Below, piece after piece: positions 7,724 through 16,644 of a stretch of DNA of 64,000 nt. The stretch is taken from assembly GCF_009720775.1 (NCBI RefSeq), contig NZ_WNKW01000002.1:434001-498000 (forward strand). The letters run 5' to 3'. The notes beneath the pieces are model-generated. The model saw only the letters and a program-made list of their open reading frames with translations. It made no database searches and had not been told where the DNA came from. Numbering within the stretch: position 1 is the stretch's first letter; each line of letters starts with the position of its first letter. This DNA is from Pseudoduganella danionis (lineage in GTDB: Bacteria > Pseudomonadota > Gammaproteobacteria > Burkholderiales > Burkholderiaceae_D). The position numbers and the translations under genes are program-made.

Positions 7724-9772
7724 TTACCACATGATGACGCGCTGCTCGGGCGGCAGATACATAGGGTCGCCCGGCTTGATGCCGAAGGCTTCGTAGAAGC
7801 CCGGCTGGTTCATCACCGTGCCTTTGGCGCGGAATTCGCCCGGCGAGTGCGGATCGCTCTTGATCTGGGCGATGGCCGCTTCCGGACGCAGCTTGGCGCG
7901 CCACTTGGTGGCGAAGCCGATGTACAGGCGCTGCTCGCCCGTCAGACCATCCAGCACTGGCGAAGGCTTGCCGCCCAGCGAACGCTGGTAGGCTTTGTAG
8001 GTGATCGACAGGCCGGAGTTGTCGCCGATGTTTTCACCCAGCGTCAGTTCGCCGTTGATGTAGTAGCCCGGTACAGGGCTGTAGGCACCGTACTGCTTGA
8101 CCAGACCGGCAGCGCGCTCCTTGAAGGCGCGGCGGTCTTCCGGCGTCCACCAGTTGCGCAGACGGCCTTTGGCATCGTACTGGCTGCCCGAATCGTCGAA
8201 TGCATGGCTGATTTCGTGGCCGAAGGTGATGCCCAGCAGGCCGTAGTTGACGGCGTCTTCCGCTTTTACATTGAAGAACGGCGGCTGCAGAATCGCGGCC
8301 GGAATGGTGATCGAATTCAGCGCAGGGCTGTAGCTGGCGTTGACGGTTTGCGGCGTCATCGACCATTCGTCGCGATCGACTTCCTTGCCCAGCTTGTCGA
8401 AGTTCTGCTGGCGCGACCAGCTACGCACGGCGCGCACGTTGGCGATCAGGTCGTGCGACTGGGTTTTCAGCGCGCTGTAATCGCGCCATTTTTCCGGATA
8501 GGCGATCTTCGGTTTCAGCGCGGCCAGTTTGGCCTGAGCTTCTTTCTTGGTCTCCGGTCCCATCCAGTCCAGTTGCTCGATACCGTCGCGGAACGAGGCG
8601 ACGAAGTTGTCGAACATGGCCATCACGCGCGGCTTGGTTTCCGGCGGCAGGAACATCTTCACATACAGCTTGCCGACGGCATCGCCCATCGCGCCATCGG
8701 TGTAGCGCAGCGCCAGTTGCCACAGCGGTTCGCTTTGCGGCACGCCGCGCAGCACCGTGCCTTCGAAGGCGAAGCGCTCCTTGACGGTGTCGGTGTTCAG
8801 GTAGGACGCATAGCTCTCGACGATGCGCCAGTTGAAGTAGCTTTTCCATGCGTCCAGCGGCACGGCGTTAATCGTTTCGGACAGGCCCTTCAGGTAGCTA
8901 GGCTGGCGCACCACGGCGGAACTGGCTTTGCTGGCCAGACCCATGGCGCTGAAGTAGGCTTGCCAGTCGAACGCCGGTGCCAGTGCGCCGAACTGGTCGA
9001 ACTGCACGCGGTTGTAGGATTTGACGGGGTCGCGCATTTGCACGCGGGTCCATTGTGCAGTGGCCAGACGGGTTTCGATATCGAGCACCTGTGCAGCGTG
9101 TTCGGTGGCGGCCTTGTCGCCGCTCATGGCCAGCAGGGTTGCCACGTGCTGCAGATATTTTTCGCGCACGCTGCTCAGTTTGGCGTCGTCGGCTTTCAGG
9201 TAATAGTCGCGGTCTGGCAGGCCCAGGCCGGACTGGCTGACGTTGACGGTGTAGTGTTCGGGGTCCTGCGCATCAGGTGCAACGCCAGTGCCGATAGGCG
9301 TCTGGATGCCTTGCAGTTGCAGGTAGGCGAACAGGGCCGGCAGATCTTTCTTGTCCTTCAGGCTGGCCACACGTGCCAGATCAGCATGCAGCGGTTTGAA
9401 AGCGGCCGCATCACGCGCCTTGGCGTTCATGTAGCTGCTGTACAGATCAGCGATCTTGTGGCTTTCGCTGCCCGCTTTGCCGGGGTTTTTCAGCGTCGCT
9501 TCCATCATGGTGCGCAACTGGCCCTGTGCGATCTCGCGCAGTTCGATGTAGGTGCCCCAGGTCGATTTGTCGGCCGGGATTTCGGTGTTGCGGGTCCAGA
9601 CGCCGTTGACGTAGCCATAGAAATCATCCTGCGGGCGGATGTTCTGGTCCAGCGATTTCGGGTCGATGCCGGAGACGAGGGCGGTACTGCCGGCAGCTTG
9701 CTGGGCATGCAGTACGGGAGCGGAGAAGGCGAGTAGGGCGCAGCAGGCGGCGCTGATAAGCGTGCGTTTCAC
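7724..9772 (-). CDS. M13 family zinc metallopeptidase (PepO/neprilysin-like)
   Basis: A 682-residue endopeptidase. A Sec signal peptide (MKRTLISAACC...HAQ) places it in the periplasm or outside. The zinc motif HEISH lies in GHEISHAFDD (near residue 520), the third ligand motif GENIGDNSG near 580, and a substrate-binding VNASY precedes them. The length matches the family. M13 enzymes cut small peptides. The start is GTG, supported by AAAGGA 5 nt upstream. The gene stands alone, with a hairpin right after its stop codon and a 159-bp gap before it. Confidence 0.95.
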   Translation of the reverse strand: MKRTLISAACCALLAFSAPVLHAQQAAGSTALVSGIDPKSLDQNIRPQDDFYGYVNGVWTRNTEIPADKSTWGTYIELREIAQGQLRTMMEATLKNPGKAGSESHKIADLYSSYMNAKARDAAAFKPLHADLARVASLKDKKDLPALFAYLQLQGIQTPIGTGVAPDAQDPEHYTVNVSQSGLGLPDRDYYLKADDAKLSSVREKYLQHVATLLAMSGDKAATEHAAQVLDIETRLATAQWTRVQMRDPVKSYNRVQFDQFGALAPAFDWQAYFSAMGLASKASSAVVRQPSYLKGLSETINAVPLDAWKSYFNWRIVESYASYLNTDTVKERFAFEGTVLRGVPQSEPLWQLALRYTDGAMGDAVGKLYVKMFLPPETKPRVMAMFDNFVASFRDGIEQLDWMGPETKKEAQAKLAALKPKIAYPEKWRDYSALKTQSHDLIANVRAVRSWSRQQNFDKLGKEVDRDEWSMTPQTVNASYSPALNSITIPAAILQPPFFNVKAEDAVNYGLLGITFGHEISHAFDDSGSQYDAKGRLRNWWTPEDRRAFKERAAGLVKQYGAYSPVPGYYINGELTLGENIGDNSGLSITYKAYQRSLGGKPSPVLDGLTGEQRLYIGFATKWRAKLRPEAAIAQIKSDPHSPGEFRAKGTVMNQPGFYEAFGIKPGDPMYLPPEQRVIMW

Positions 9773-9931
9773 AGGGTTCCTTTATGTAGACAGCGGGACC
9801 AGCCGGGGGTAATGCTGGTCCGCGTGGGCGGATTATACCGAGGGAAACGGGGGATTTCTGGCTGGGTTTGTATCGCAATATTGCGGCGTGGCTGCGTCCA
9901 TGCTTATCGTAGCCCTTGCATAGGTGAGCTG

Positions 9932-10480
9932 CTATTTTGTATGTCGGTGTGCAGGGGAAATTCTTCGAACATCGCCTTCGATATAGTAGAGCTTTGTGTT
10001 ATTTGAGCCTAATTGCAGTAAAAATCCACCACGAAGATTCTGCATGGAACCGCTATGACCAAGTCCATCAAAATTAAAGCCCACACATAGATAGCTCGTT
10101 TCACCTTCCCTGATCCGGTCCCACGTTGCGAGTGCCGGGCTGAAATGGTGGGGAATCTCTAATGATGATGGGATGGGGCGTGCGGCTGAGAGGTGGTATA
10201 TCTTCTTTGAATAAACTAAAGCCGCCGCTTGAGCCTTTTCGGCGTAGCCGATTTCTGTTCCATCTTCCAGAAAATAGTATGGTGAATCGTAATCTTCGAC
10301 ATAAGAATCTTGCTCAAAGACGTAGTCGGTTGAGAGGTGGTTGAGACGGATTTTTGCGGTCGTCGGCTGATTTAATAAGCAACTCTCGCGCACAGACTTT
10401 GAGGGGGGATGGGCGTAAACTATTTCGTGTACGCCGAAAAGAATAAGCATGAGTAAATGGCTAAGTTGGGCCGGTTTCAA
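9932..10480 (-). CDS. small exported protein, candidate immunity protein
   Basis: A 182-residue protein without a recognised family. I choose a TTG start at 10480 because it overlaps the upstream stop codon as TTGA, has AAAGGA upstream, and yields a convincing signal peptide (MKPAQLSHLL... ending near VYA-H). An ATG at 10450 is the alternative. The product would be periplasmic. It is the third gene of an overlapping set after a PAAR protein and a putative cell-wall hydrolase. That position and its export suggest that it neutralises a periplasm-acting toxin. Base composition and codon use are more AT-rich than the neighbours, suggesting transfer. Confidence 0.65.
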   Translation of the reverse strand: MKPAQLSHLLMLILFGVHEIVYAHPPSKSVRESCLLNQPTTAKIRLNHLSTDYVFEQDSYVEDYDSPYYFLEDGTEIGYAEKAQAAALVYSKKIYHLSAARPIPSSLEIPHHFSPALATWDRIREGETSYLCVGFNFDGLGHSGSMQNLRGGFLLQLGSNNTKLYYIEGDVRRISPAHRHTK

Positions 10481-11124
10481 CGGTATTCCTTTGCTTTCAT
10501 CACTTGTAGATACTCCGACGAGAGCTTCCAGAAAATTGTTCCACCCCACGCGGCCGTGGATTCGTAAACATGGTCAAAGCGGCCGATTTCTTCGCGGCTT
10601 AGGACTCGCTTACCCGTGGAACTATCTACTCGTACGATGTTTTTATGCTTGATAACCAATAAAGTCGATTCGGCGATTTTGTAGATGTTGTGTTCGGGTT
10701 TAGAGAATCTAATACCAACGCGTACTTTGGCATGGGTCTTATATTTTTCTTTGATGTCAGCGCCGTCCCAGAAGAATGCGCGATTTGAGAAATCGGAACC
10801 CCCGGACATTGCGTTTTGTGCAGCTTCGATCGCGAATTGCATACCTGTGTTGTGCGTAATTTCTAACTCACTTGCACGCGTGAATTTTTGATAGCGTGGG
10901 TTACCGTCGCTAACAACGAACGAGAAGTTTTTGTCTTTGGCGGCAAAGGTACTTATATCAGGAAAGCCTCTGGCTATCCGTTGCCGCTCCAGTACACTCG
11001 CCAAAGCGTACATCTCATCCAGATTATCCTTTGCCGATGATTCGCCATAAACCATTGCGGCGAGTTTTTGCATTTGAGGATCCAAATCGTGCTTATCCTT
11101 GGCATCAGGTTTTGCCATGCTCAT
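10477..11124 (-). CDS. putative T6SS-associated hydrolase effector (SleB-like)
   Basis: A 215-residue protein starting MSMAKPDAKDK, with AGGAG 6 nt before the ATG and a 20-bp overlap with the PAAR gene. Residues 21-60 (LAAMVYGESS...NLDEMYALASVLERQR) resemble the start of SleB/hydrolase_2 cell-wall hydrolases, where the Glu of YGE would be catalytic (E28). The rest is unfamiliar. No signal peptide is seen, as expected for a T6SS cargo. Delivery by the PAAR protein and inhibition by the exported downstream protein are inferred from gene order. The similarity is by eye and may be wrong. Confidence 0.6.
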   Translation of the reverse strand: MSMAKPDAKDKHDLDPQMQKLAAMVYGESSAKDNLDEMYALASVLERQRIARGFPDISTFAAKDKNFSFVVSDGNPRYQKFTRASELEITHNTGMQFAIEAAQNAMSGGSDFSNRAFFWDGADIKEKYKTHAKVRVGIRFSKPEHNIYKIAESTLLVIKHKNIVRVDSSTGKRVLSREEIGRFDHVYESTAAWGGTIFWKLSSEYLQVMKAKEYR

Positions 11125-11662
11125 TTTCTGCTCCTGGTGAAAGCCAAGCAATCAGGTCTAGTTCTCTGTTTCCCTCAATTTGTATTGTTTTGCCATTGAT
11201 AAATGGACTTGCTTTAGTACGTACCACACCATCCTCGAGCAGGTCGTAGTGGAAGTCATTAATAGGTTCTCCGTTTGCGCCGGCCAGCGAGAAGTACTGT
11301 TCAATAATACTTTCATATTGATGACCATCATTAGACGCGCTATCGCTAGCGGTGGCATGTGTTGGTGTGCCTGTCTCAGAGATTTGCTGGTATCGGACAT
11401 TTTGAACCGAAACGAGTTTTGGTAGAACTGGGCATTTGCATAGGCAAAAGTCGTTTTCTAATGCAATTTTTTTGCCATTCCAGTGTTCCCGATTGCGCGG
11501 CCCTACGCAGAATATCTTGCCTTCCGTTTTGCATGCAGGGCAAAAGACACGATCTCCTTCAAGTGCAATTTTTTTGCCAGCGATATTGCCGCTCGCGCTA
11601 GCAGTGATGACTTTTCCACCCGTGCTAGTCAATGCATGCAAAGTTATGGTGTAACGCCGCAC
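11105..11662 (-). CDS. PAAR domain protein (T6SS spike tip / effector carrier)
   Basis: A 185-residue protein. The first 90 residues form a PAAR-like domain with the twin IAGKKIALEGD / WNGKKIALEND strands and a Cys-rich core (CPACKTEG, CLCKC) suited to the metal-capped cone that sharpens the VgrG spike. Residues after 115 (YFSLAGANGEPINDFHYDLLEDG) look like the small beta linker often found in T6SS cargo. The start is GTG at 11662, because an in-frame TAG lies five codons upstream. No tss or vgrG gene is in the window, so the module is an orphan. It is AT-richer than its surroundings. Confidence 0.8.
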   Translation of the reverse strand: MRRYTITLHALTSTGGKVITASASGNIAGKKIALEGDRVFCPACKTEGKIFCVGPRNREHWNGKKIALENDFCLCKCPVLPKLVSVQNVRYQQISETGTPTHATASDSASNDGHQYESIIEQYFSLAGANGEPINDFHYDLLEDGVVRTKASPFINGKTIQIEGNRELDLIAWLSPGAENEHGKT

Positions 11663-11802
11663 GAAGGATTCCCGCTAGAGGTGGAACACCTGTAAAAGTT
11701 TAGCCGTGGATTTACAGGCGACGTTGACTGCAGTCAATGAAAATGATTTATGCACTTAATGTCATGGGAACCTAGGTATAAGTCAGGGCGAGAATTTGGC
11801 GA

Positions 11803-12360
11803 TCAGTGCGATGTCGGAAGTTGGTCGATCTGGCGCTGCAGCCTGCTCGCGGTGTACAGATTGATCAGCACCACGATTACCAGTACGGCTGCTATCGCCA
11901 GATTGGCAACCAGCCCCCGTGCAAACGGTGCGCTGGCATCGAGCTGGGTTTCCACGCCCCAGCGGAACACCACCATGCCGGGCACCAGCGGGCCGATATA
12001 CCAGGCCCAGACGGAGCGCAGGGCGTCGCGTTGGCGCTCCAGTTGCTGGCGGTGGTAGACCAGCCCGGGCAAGCCCGGTGAGGCTGGCGCGTCTGATGCG
12101 CGGCGGTGGATCTGCCACGCCACATATACGGTACCGAGGATGACCAGTATGCTGCCGAGGCGCAGCAGCGGCTGCGGGAACTCGCGCAGATAACCCCAGA
12201 AGCCCGCGATGACCAGCACGCAGGCCAGATATTCGAGCGCGTTGCGTGCGTTGACGCGCCAGTGCAGCGTACGGGACTTCTTGCTCAGTTCCTGCTGCGT
12301 GAACTGGACGGGAACTACTTCCTGTGTTTGCCACAGCGATTTCAGCGGATCGTTGCTCAT
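11803..12360 (-). CDS. membrane protein co-transcribed with ECF sigma factor
   Basis: A 185-residue protein with a cytoplasmic N-terminus of about 40 residues and four hydrophobic segments (two near 42-82, two near 120-170). Its ATG overlaps the sigma factor stop codon (ATGA), so the two are translationally coupled. That position is typical for an anti-sigma factor, but I see no zinc-binding HxxxCxxC motif or classic anti-sigma fold. The name is therefore left open. A membrane tether or modulator of the sigma factor is an inference from coupling. Confidence 0.7.
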   Translation of the reverse strand: MSNDPLKSLWQTQEVVPVQFTQQELSKKSRTLHWRVNARNALEYLACVLVIAGFWGYLREFPQPLLRLGSILVILGTVYVAWQIHRRASDAPASPGLPGLVYHRQQLERQRDALRSVWAWYIGPLVPGMVVFRWGVETQLDASAPFARGLVANLAIAAVLVIVVLINLYTASRLQRQIDQLPTSH

Positions 12361-12881
12361 GCTGTTTTCCTTTCCATGCCTAGTTGGTTGGCCAGTACGG
12401 CTTTGATACGGTGCACCTTGGTTGCGACATTGCGGGCCGAGAGGCCGGTAATGTCAGCAATGCCTGCTGCATCCAGGTCTTCCAGATACAGCAGCATCAC
12501 TTGCCGGTCCAGCGGCGCCAGCCTATGTATCAGCGCCATGACTTTCTGCAGATCGAGGCGGCGCTCGGTCTGGGCGATTTCGGCGGCTTCGCTGGGCATG
12601 CTGTCGATTTCATCCAGCGTTACGCTGTGACGTTCAGCATTGCGCAGGCTGCGCTGGATATGGCTCACGCCGACGTTATGGGCGACGCGATAGACCCAGG
12701 TGCGCAGCGAGCAGTCGGCCTTGTACTGGGCCAGGCTTTGCCACAGTGCCAGATGGACTTCCTGCAGCAGCTCGCGCCGCCGCGCCGGATCGCGCTCATA
12801 GCCCGCCGTGAAGCGGGCGATGTCGGAACCATAGTCCTGCACGGCCTGCTGGTAGAGGGGGTAGTGGTTTGTGCTGTTCAT
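12357..12881 (-). CDS. ECF-type RNA polymerase sigma factor
   Basis: A 174-residue sigma-70 family protein of the extracytoplasmic-function class. Region 2 is recognisable in LLQEVHLALWQSL and LRTWVYRVAHNVGVSHI. Region 4 is seen in LDRQVMLLYLEDLDAAGIADITGLSARNVATKVHRIK (quoted in part), including the helix-turn-helix that reads the -35 box. It heads a two-gene operon with an overlapping membrane protein. Its target promoters cannot be told from the window, and autoregulation is usual for the class. Confidence 0.9.
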   Translation of the reverse strand: MNSTNHYPLYQQAVQDYGSDIARFTAGYERDPARRRELLQEVHLALWQSLAQYKADCSLRTWVYRVAHNVGVSHIQRSLRNAERHSVTLDEIDSMPSEAAEIAQTERRLDLQKVMALIHRLAPLDRQVMLLYLEDLDAAGIADITGLSARNVATKVHRIKAVLANQLGMERKTA

Positions 12882-13049
12882 AACAAGGTAGTCAGGCGCA
12901 TACGGGATTTCTTACACCGCTGCCGGAAATTTTGCTGATCTGCGCTTTTGTGTTCTCGGTTCGGTGACATTTTGCGCATTTGCCAAGCCCGGTGGAATGG
13001 TATGCTGGTGTTGAAAGTTCAACATTGCAAGTTATTTCGGAGGGTATGC

Positions 13050-13901
13050 ATGTTCTTGAGTAGAAGTCGGGTGGCTCCGATAGCAAGTCTGGTGCTGGCG
13101 CTGTTCGCAGGCGCGCTGGCCCCTGCGGTACAGGCTAGTCCTCGCGAGATTCTGGATCTGGGTATGCTGGTGTTCGAAAAGCGCTGTGATGCGCTGGCTG
13201 CGAAATTGAATGAACGGCTGCCTGATGCACCAGCCGATGTGCTGGAGTATGCGGGGCAGTTGCATGAATTTGGCGAGTGCGTCGATGCGGACTGGGAGAA
13301 GGCCGCCGCTCTCTATACCCGTGCTGCACAAGCTGGTGCACCGTTGGCCAGATTTCATCTGATTGCTAACTATGCGGTTGGCCTGCATGATCCGGCGGCC
13401 GCACTGTGGTGGGCGGCCCAGCAGCCGGACCTGCTGTCGAAGGAGTGTCTGCCCGCGAGCGATCCTCTTAAGCAAGCTGCGGCTTTTGTTGCAGAAATTG
13501 GTGGCTGGCCTACAGCACAATTGAAGGCTTGTACTTATCAAGCCGGCATACTGGCCCGACTTATTGCGCGTGGCAAGGCGCGTCGCGTGTCCGGTAATGC
13601 AGATGACGTAAAGGTTTCGGTACTGGTGCAACCCGACCGCGGCACCATACTCTGGCGCTATGCCGGAGGCGAAAAAATCGCCGAATCGCGCCTGAAGGCT
13701 GGCGCTGCCGAAGCAGATCTGGCCACCAAACCTGAGCGCGATGAGCTCTCGCGCGTATTGTGGTTTTACGGGGTCGATGCGCTGATCGAGTTCGGCCTGC
13801 CGCCCGTGTCAGAGCCGCGTTGGGCCATGACCTATGCCTTCGACATCGAAGACCGTCTGCAGGCTTCTAGTGTGCCGATACAGATTAGCGTTAGCCAGTA
13901 G
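13050..13901 (+). CDS. exported Sel1/TPR-like protein
   Basis: A 283-residue protein with a Sec signal peptide (MFLSRSRVAPIASLVLALFA...VQA-S). Residues 70-115 contain a Sel1-like helical repeat (DWEKAAALYTRAAQAGAPLA). The remainder is unfamiliar. Sel1 repeats mediate protein contacts, often at the envelope. The ATG at 13050 has CGGAGGG 6 nt upstream, and a longer reading from 12948 has no such site. It is divergent from the sigma-factor operon and overlaps the 3' end of the convergent acetyltransferase gene by 11 bp. Confidence 0.75.
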   Translation: MFLSRSRVAPIASLVLALFAGALAPAVQASPREILDLGMLVFEKRCDALAAKLNERLPDAPADVLEYAGQLHEFGECVDADWEKAAALYTRAAQAGAPLARFHLIANYAVGLHDPAAALWWAAQQPDLLSKECLPASDPLKQAAAFVAEIGGWPTAQLKACTYQAGILARLIARGKARRVSGNADDVKVSVLVQPDRGTILWRYAGGEKIAESRLKAGAAEADLATKPERDELSRVLWFYGVDALIEFGLPPVSEPRWAMTYAFDIEDRLQASSVPIQISVSQ

Positions 13902-14364
13902 TTCTGGCTAGGCCACAATCGCGCTTTTGCATGAATACGCTGTTCGGATCTTCGAGGTAGTCGCCGAACGGACCGCACAGCGCATAGCCGCAGCGCTGGT
14001 AGAGTTTGATGGCGTCGGTCTGCAGATAGCCGGTCTCCAGGGCAAAGGCGCGGCAGCCGCGTTGCTGCGCTTGCGTCTCGAGGAAGTCGAGCAGACGCCG
14101 CGCGATGCCCTGACCGCGCTGCTCGGGGCGGGTGTACATGCGCTTCAATTCGCCGTATTCTGCTTCCAGCACTATGGCGCCGCAGGCTACCGCCGCGCCA
14201 TCGTCGCTGCGTGCCACGGCAAACAGCACCTTAGGCTGCTCCAGTACCGAGATGTCGACGCCGTGGTGGCTTTCGGCCGGATAGAGCGGCACCTGATAGG
14301 CGTCGAGGTCTTCGATTAGTTGGCGTACGTCGGGCTGGTTGGGCGATTCGAGGGCAATAATCAT
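13891..14364 (-). CDS. GNAT family N-acetyltransferase
   Basis: A 157-residue GNAT enzyme. The acetyl-CoA pyrophosphate loop is seen as RGQGIARRLL (motif A, near residue 93), preceded by the beta-4 strand GELKRMYTRPEQ and followed by FALETGYLQTDAIKLYQRCGY (quoted in part), the usual motif B. The substrate is not predictable. The ATG is at 14364. It overlaps the convergent gene before it by 11 bp. Confidence 0.88.
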   Translation of the reverse strand: MIIALESPNQPDVRQLIEDLDAYQVPLYPAESHHGVDISVLEQPKVLFAVARSDDGAAVACGAIVLEAEYGELKRMYTRPEQRGQGIARRLLDFLETQAQQRGCRAFALETGYLQTDAIKLYQRCGYALCGPFGDYLEDPNSVFMQKRDCGLARTTG

Positions 14365-14458
14365 AGCGACAGAGTGCGTAAGCGTGAAAAATAGTGGGCG
14401 GGCTAGCCTGCCACTTTAGCATGAAGCGCAGACTGGGTTATGCTGTGGGTTGTGCACG

Positions 14459-14923
14459 ATGCCACTGAATTTGGAGAAAATTTTGCTGAAGATAAAAGCC
14501 CTGTTTCTGAGCCTGCTGCTGGCAGGCTGCGCGACGCAGGCGCCGGTGCAGAAAGATGCGCTGTCGCCGCAGCAGGCCATCATGATGGCGGCCGATGTGG
14601 CGCCCCAGCCGGTGTATATCACGCTCGATCTGCAGGTGCGCGGCATCGGTTCGCAAAACGGCTTCACCTACCTGAACTCGGAAAAGGATTACCGTGACCA
14701 GCGCAATGTGTCGCTGGAGATTACGCCGGAAGCACTGGCGCAGGTGGAAGCCAAGTTCGGTGGCCAGCTGGCCGCCTATGCGCGTGGCAAGCACATACTG
14801 GTGAAAGGGCCGGTACGCCGCGTCACGATCTGGTTCTTCGATGACGCGGGCCGGCGTAGCGACAAGTTCTATTACCAGACCCATTTGCGGGTTTCCGATC
14901 CGGCACAGATACAGCTGCTGTGA
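14459..14923 (+). CDS. putative lipoprotein
   Basis: A short envelope protein with a clear lipobox LLAGC after a hydrophobic stretch, so Lgt/Lsp processing and membrane anchoring are predicted. The mature part is about 130 residues, with no recognised domain, and ends in beta-like sequence (TIWFFDDAGRRSDKFYYQTHLRV). The start is uncertain: ATG at 14459 gives a long n-region, while TTG at 14483 has GGAGA 5 nt upstream and gives a textbook lipoprotein signal (MLKIKALFLS). It is followed 46 bp later by another exported protein. Confidence 0.7.
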   Translation: MPLNLEKILLKIKALFLSLLLAGCATQAPVQKDALSPQQAIMMAADVAPQPVYITLDLQVRGIGSQNGFTYLNSEKDYRDQRNVSLEITPEALAQVEAKFGGQLAAYARGKHILVKGPVRRVTIWFFDDAGRRSDKFYYQTHLRVSDPAQIQLL

Positions 14924-14969
14924 TGCGCAGGCCCGCCGGCAGGCGGGCCGACAGACATAAAGGTTTTCG

Positions 14970-15899
14970 ATGATGAAATCAGGTCGCTGGGCAGCGTGTG
15001 CCTTTGCGCTGGGGATGCTGCAGGCATTCCTGCTGCCGTCAGTAGTCGCTGCGGACGATTGGGAGCGCAGCGCGCGTCGCGCTGACGAGGCTTACTGGAA
15101 TGCCTATAACCGCGCCGATGCGGATGGCATGAATGCGTTTCTGGCCGATGATGTGGAGTTCTATCACGATCGCGGCGGCACCCTGATCGGCAAGCCTGCA
15201 CTGGCGGCGGCCAATGACAGCATGAAGGGCAGCGCAGTACGCATGCGCCGCGCGGCCATCCCCGGCACGGTGCGCTTTTTCCCCATGCGTCTGGACGAAC
15301 AGGTGTACGGCGTGCTGGTGACGGGCGAACATGCGTTCTACGTCACGCCCAAGGGTGAGGCGGAGTTCAAGGCAGGGCAGGCCTACTTTACCCAGTTGAT
15401 GCGTATGCAGGGCCAGGATTGGCGCATCAGCCGTATCTTCAGTTACGAGCATGTGGACGCGGCGCCCGTTCCAAAATTGCCGGCCCATCTGGCCGGCAGT
15501 TGGGGCACCAATGCTTCGCTGTTTGCCGGTACAGCATCGCAGGCCCAGTTGTATCTGGCGCCGGATGGGCTGGGTATGCTGGCGGGCTCCAGTTCTGCGC
15601 CCGTGTCGCTGGGCGGCGCGCCCGCAATGAGCGGACCGGCGCCACGTGCGATTATCGGCGTTCCGGTGCAGGCGGAACTGGATAACGGCGGCCTCAGATT
15701 GCAGGCGCTGATGCCGCAGAAATCGCAGTTGCAGGTGGCACACGGCATGGTATTTGTGTGCAGCTATGATGCAGCGGCACCGACGCTGATCTGCACCGCA
15801 CCCAATAAGGAGGTGCTGCGTCTGTCGCGGCTGAGCGAGAACCTGACGAACGAAGCGCAGACCCAACTGGAGCAATTGCGCGCACTGAAGCGGGATTGA
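14970..15899 (+). CDS. exported NTF2/SnoaL-like (DUF4440 type) protein
   Basis: A 309-residue protein with a Sec signal peptide (to about residue 28, VVAADD). Residues 30-150 look like an NTF2-like cone fold: helix DEAYWNAYNRADADGMNAFL, then DDVEFYHDRGGTLIGKPAL and a closing DWRISRIFSYEH strand. The C-terminal half (170-309) is a beta-rich region without a known name. NTF2-like folds bind small ligands or catalyse simple reactions, but the substrate is unknown. It is co-directional with the lipoprotein gene upstream. Confidence 0.75.
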   Translation: MMKSGRWAACAFALGMLQAFLLPSVVAADDWERSARRADEAYWNAYNRADADGMNAFLADDVEFYHDRGGTLIGKPALAAANDSMKGSAVRMRRAAIPGTVRFFPMRLDEQVYGVLVTGEHAFYVTPKGEAEFKAGQAYFTQLMRMQGQDWRISRIFSYEHVDAAPVPKLPAHLAGSWGTNASLFAGTASQAQLYLAPDGLGMLAGSSSAPVSLGGAPAMSGPAPRAIIGVPVQAELDNGGLRLQALMPQKSQLQVAHGMVFVCSYDAAAPTLICTAPNKEVLRLSRLSENLTNEAQTQLEQLRALKRD

Positions 15900-15952
15900 A
15901 GTCTCGCGCAGCGGGGTATGCTGGGTTGTTTAAACTTTCAATGGAATGGCCG

Positions 15953-16582
15953 ATGCTGAAAGTACTAGGTAAGACGAGTTCCATCAACGTGCGCAAGGTG
16001 CTGTGGACCTGTGCCGAGCTGGGACTGGCGTACGAGCAGGAAGACTGGGGCTCGGGTTTTCGTGCGACCGATACGCCAGAATTTCTGGCGCTGAATCCGA
16101 ATGCCATGGTGCCGGTGATTATCGACGGACCCACCACGCTGTGGGAGTCGAGCACCATCTGTCGTTACCTGGCCAGCAAGCATGGCCGCAGTGATCTGCT
16201 GCCGCAGGAGCCTGCGGCGCGCGCGCTGGTGGAGCAATGGATGGACTGGCAGGCGGGCGAACTGAATAACTCGTGGCGCTATGCCTTCATGGCGCTGGTG
16301 CGGCAAAGCCCGCAGCATACCGATGCGGCGGCCATGGCGGCCAGCATAGCCAACTGGAACCGCCACATGGGCATACTGGAGCGTCAGCTACAGCGTACCG
16401 GCATGTACGTGACAGGCGAGCAGTTCACGCTGGCCGACGTGGTGCTGGGCCTGTCGGCCAATCGCTGGAACAGCACGCCGATGGAGCGGCCCGACTATCC
16501 GGCCGTTGCGGCCTATCTGGAACGGCTGGCGCAGCGCTCCGGCGACGGCTTTGCGCGCCATTGCAGGAATGGTATGGCCTGA
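15953..16582 (+). CDS. glutathione S-transferase family protein
   Basis: A 209-residue GST. The thioredoxin-like N-terminal domain begins MLKVLGKTSSINVRKVLW, with the Ser/Asn region that normally contacts glutathione, NAMVPVIID with the cis-proline, and WESSTICRYLA, the gamma-Glu binding motif. The C-terminal helical domain follows (GEQFTLADVVLG, the N-capping Asp). The ATG at 15953 fits family alignments, while upstream starts at 15896 or 15941 add unlikely residues. The role is glutathione conjugation or reduction of an unknown substrate. Confidence 0.9.
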   Translation: MLKVLGKTSSINVRKVLWTCAELGLAYEQEDWGSGFRATDTPEFLALNPNAMVPVIIDGPTTLWESSTICRYLASKHGRSDLLPQEPAARALVEQWMDWQAGELNNSWRYAFMALVRQSPQHTDAAAMAASIANWNRHMGILERQLQRTGMYVTGEQFTLADVVLGLSANRWNSTPMERPDYPAVAAYLERLAQRSGDGFARHCRNGMA

Positions 16583-16644
16583 GCAGACGCCGCAATCTGA
16601 CAGGTCAATAAGCGCGTCGGCAAGAATTTAACAACAGGAGTTGT

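Noticed and set aside
7847..9736. Long plus-strand frame of 629 codons
   Set aside because: It is the exact complement of the M13 peptidase gene. Its translation is rich in Arg, Gln and His with no domain, as expected of a shadow frame in GC-rich DNA.
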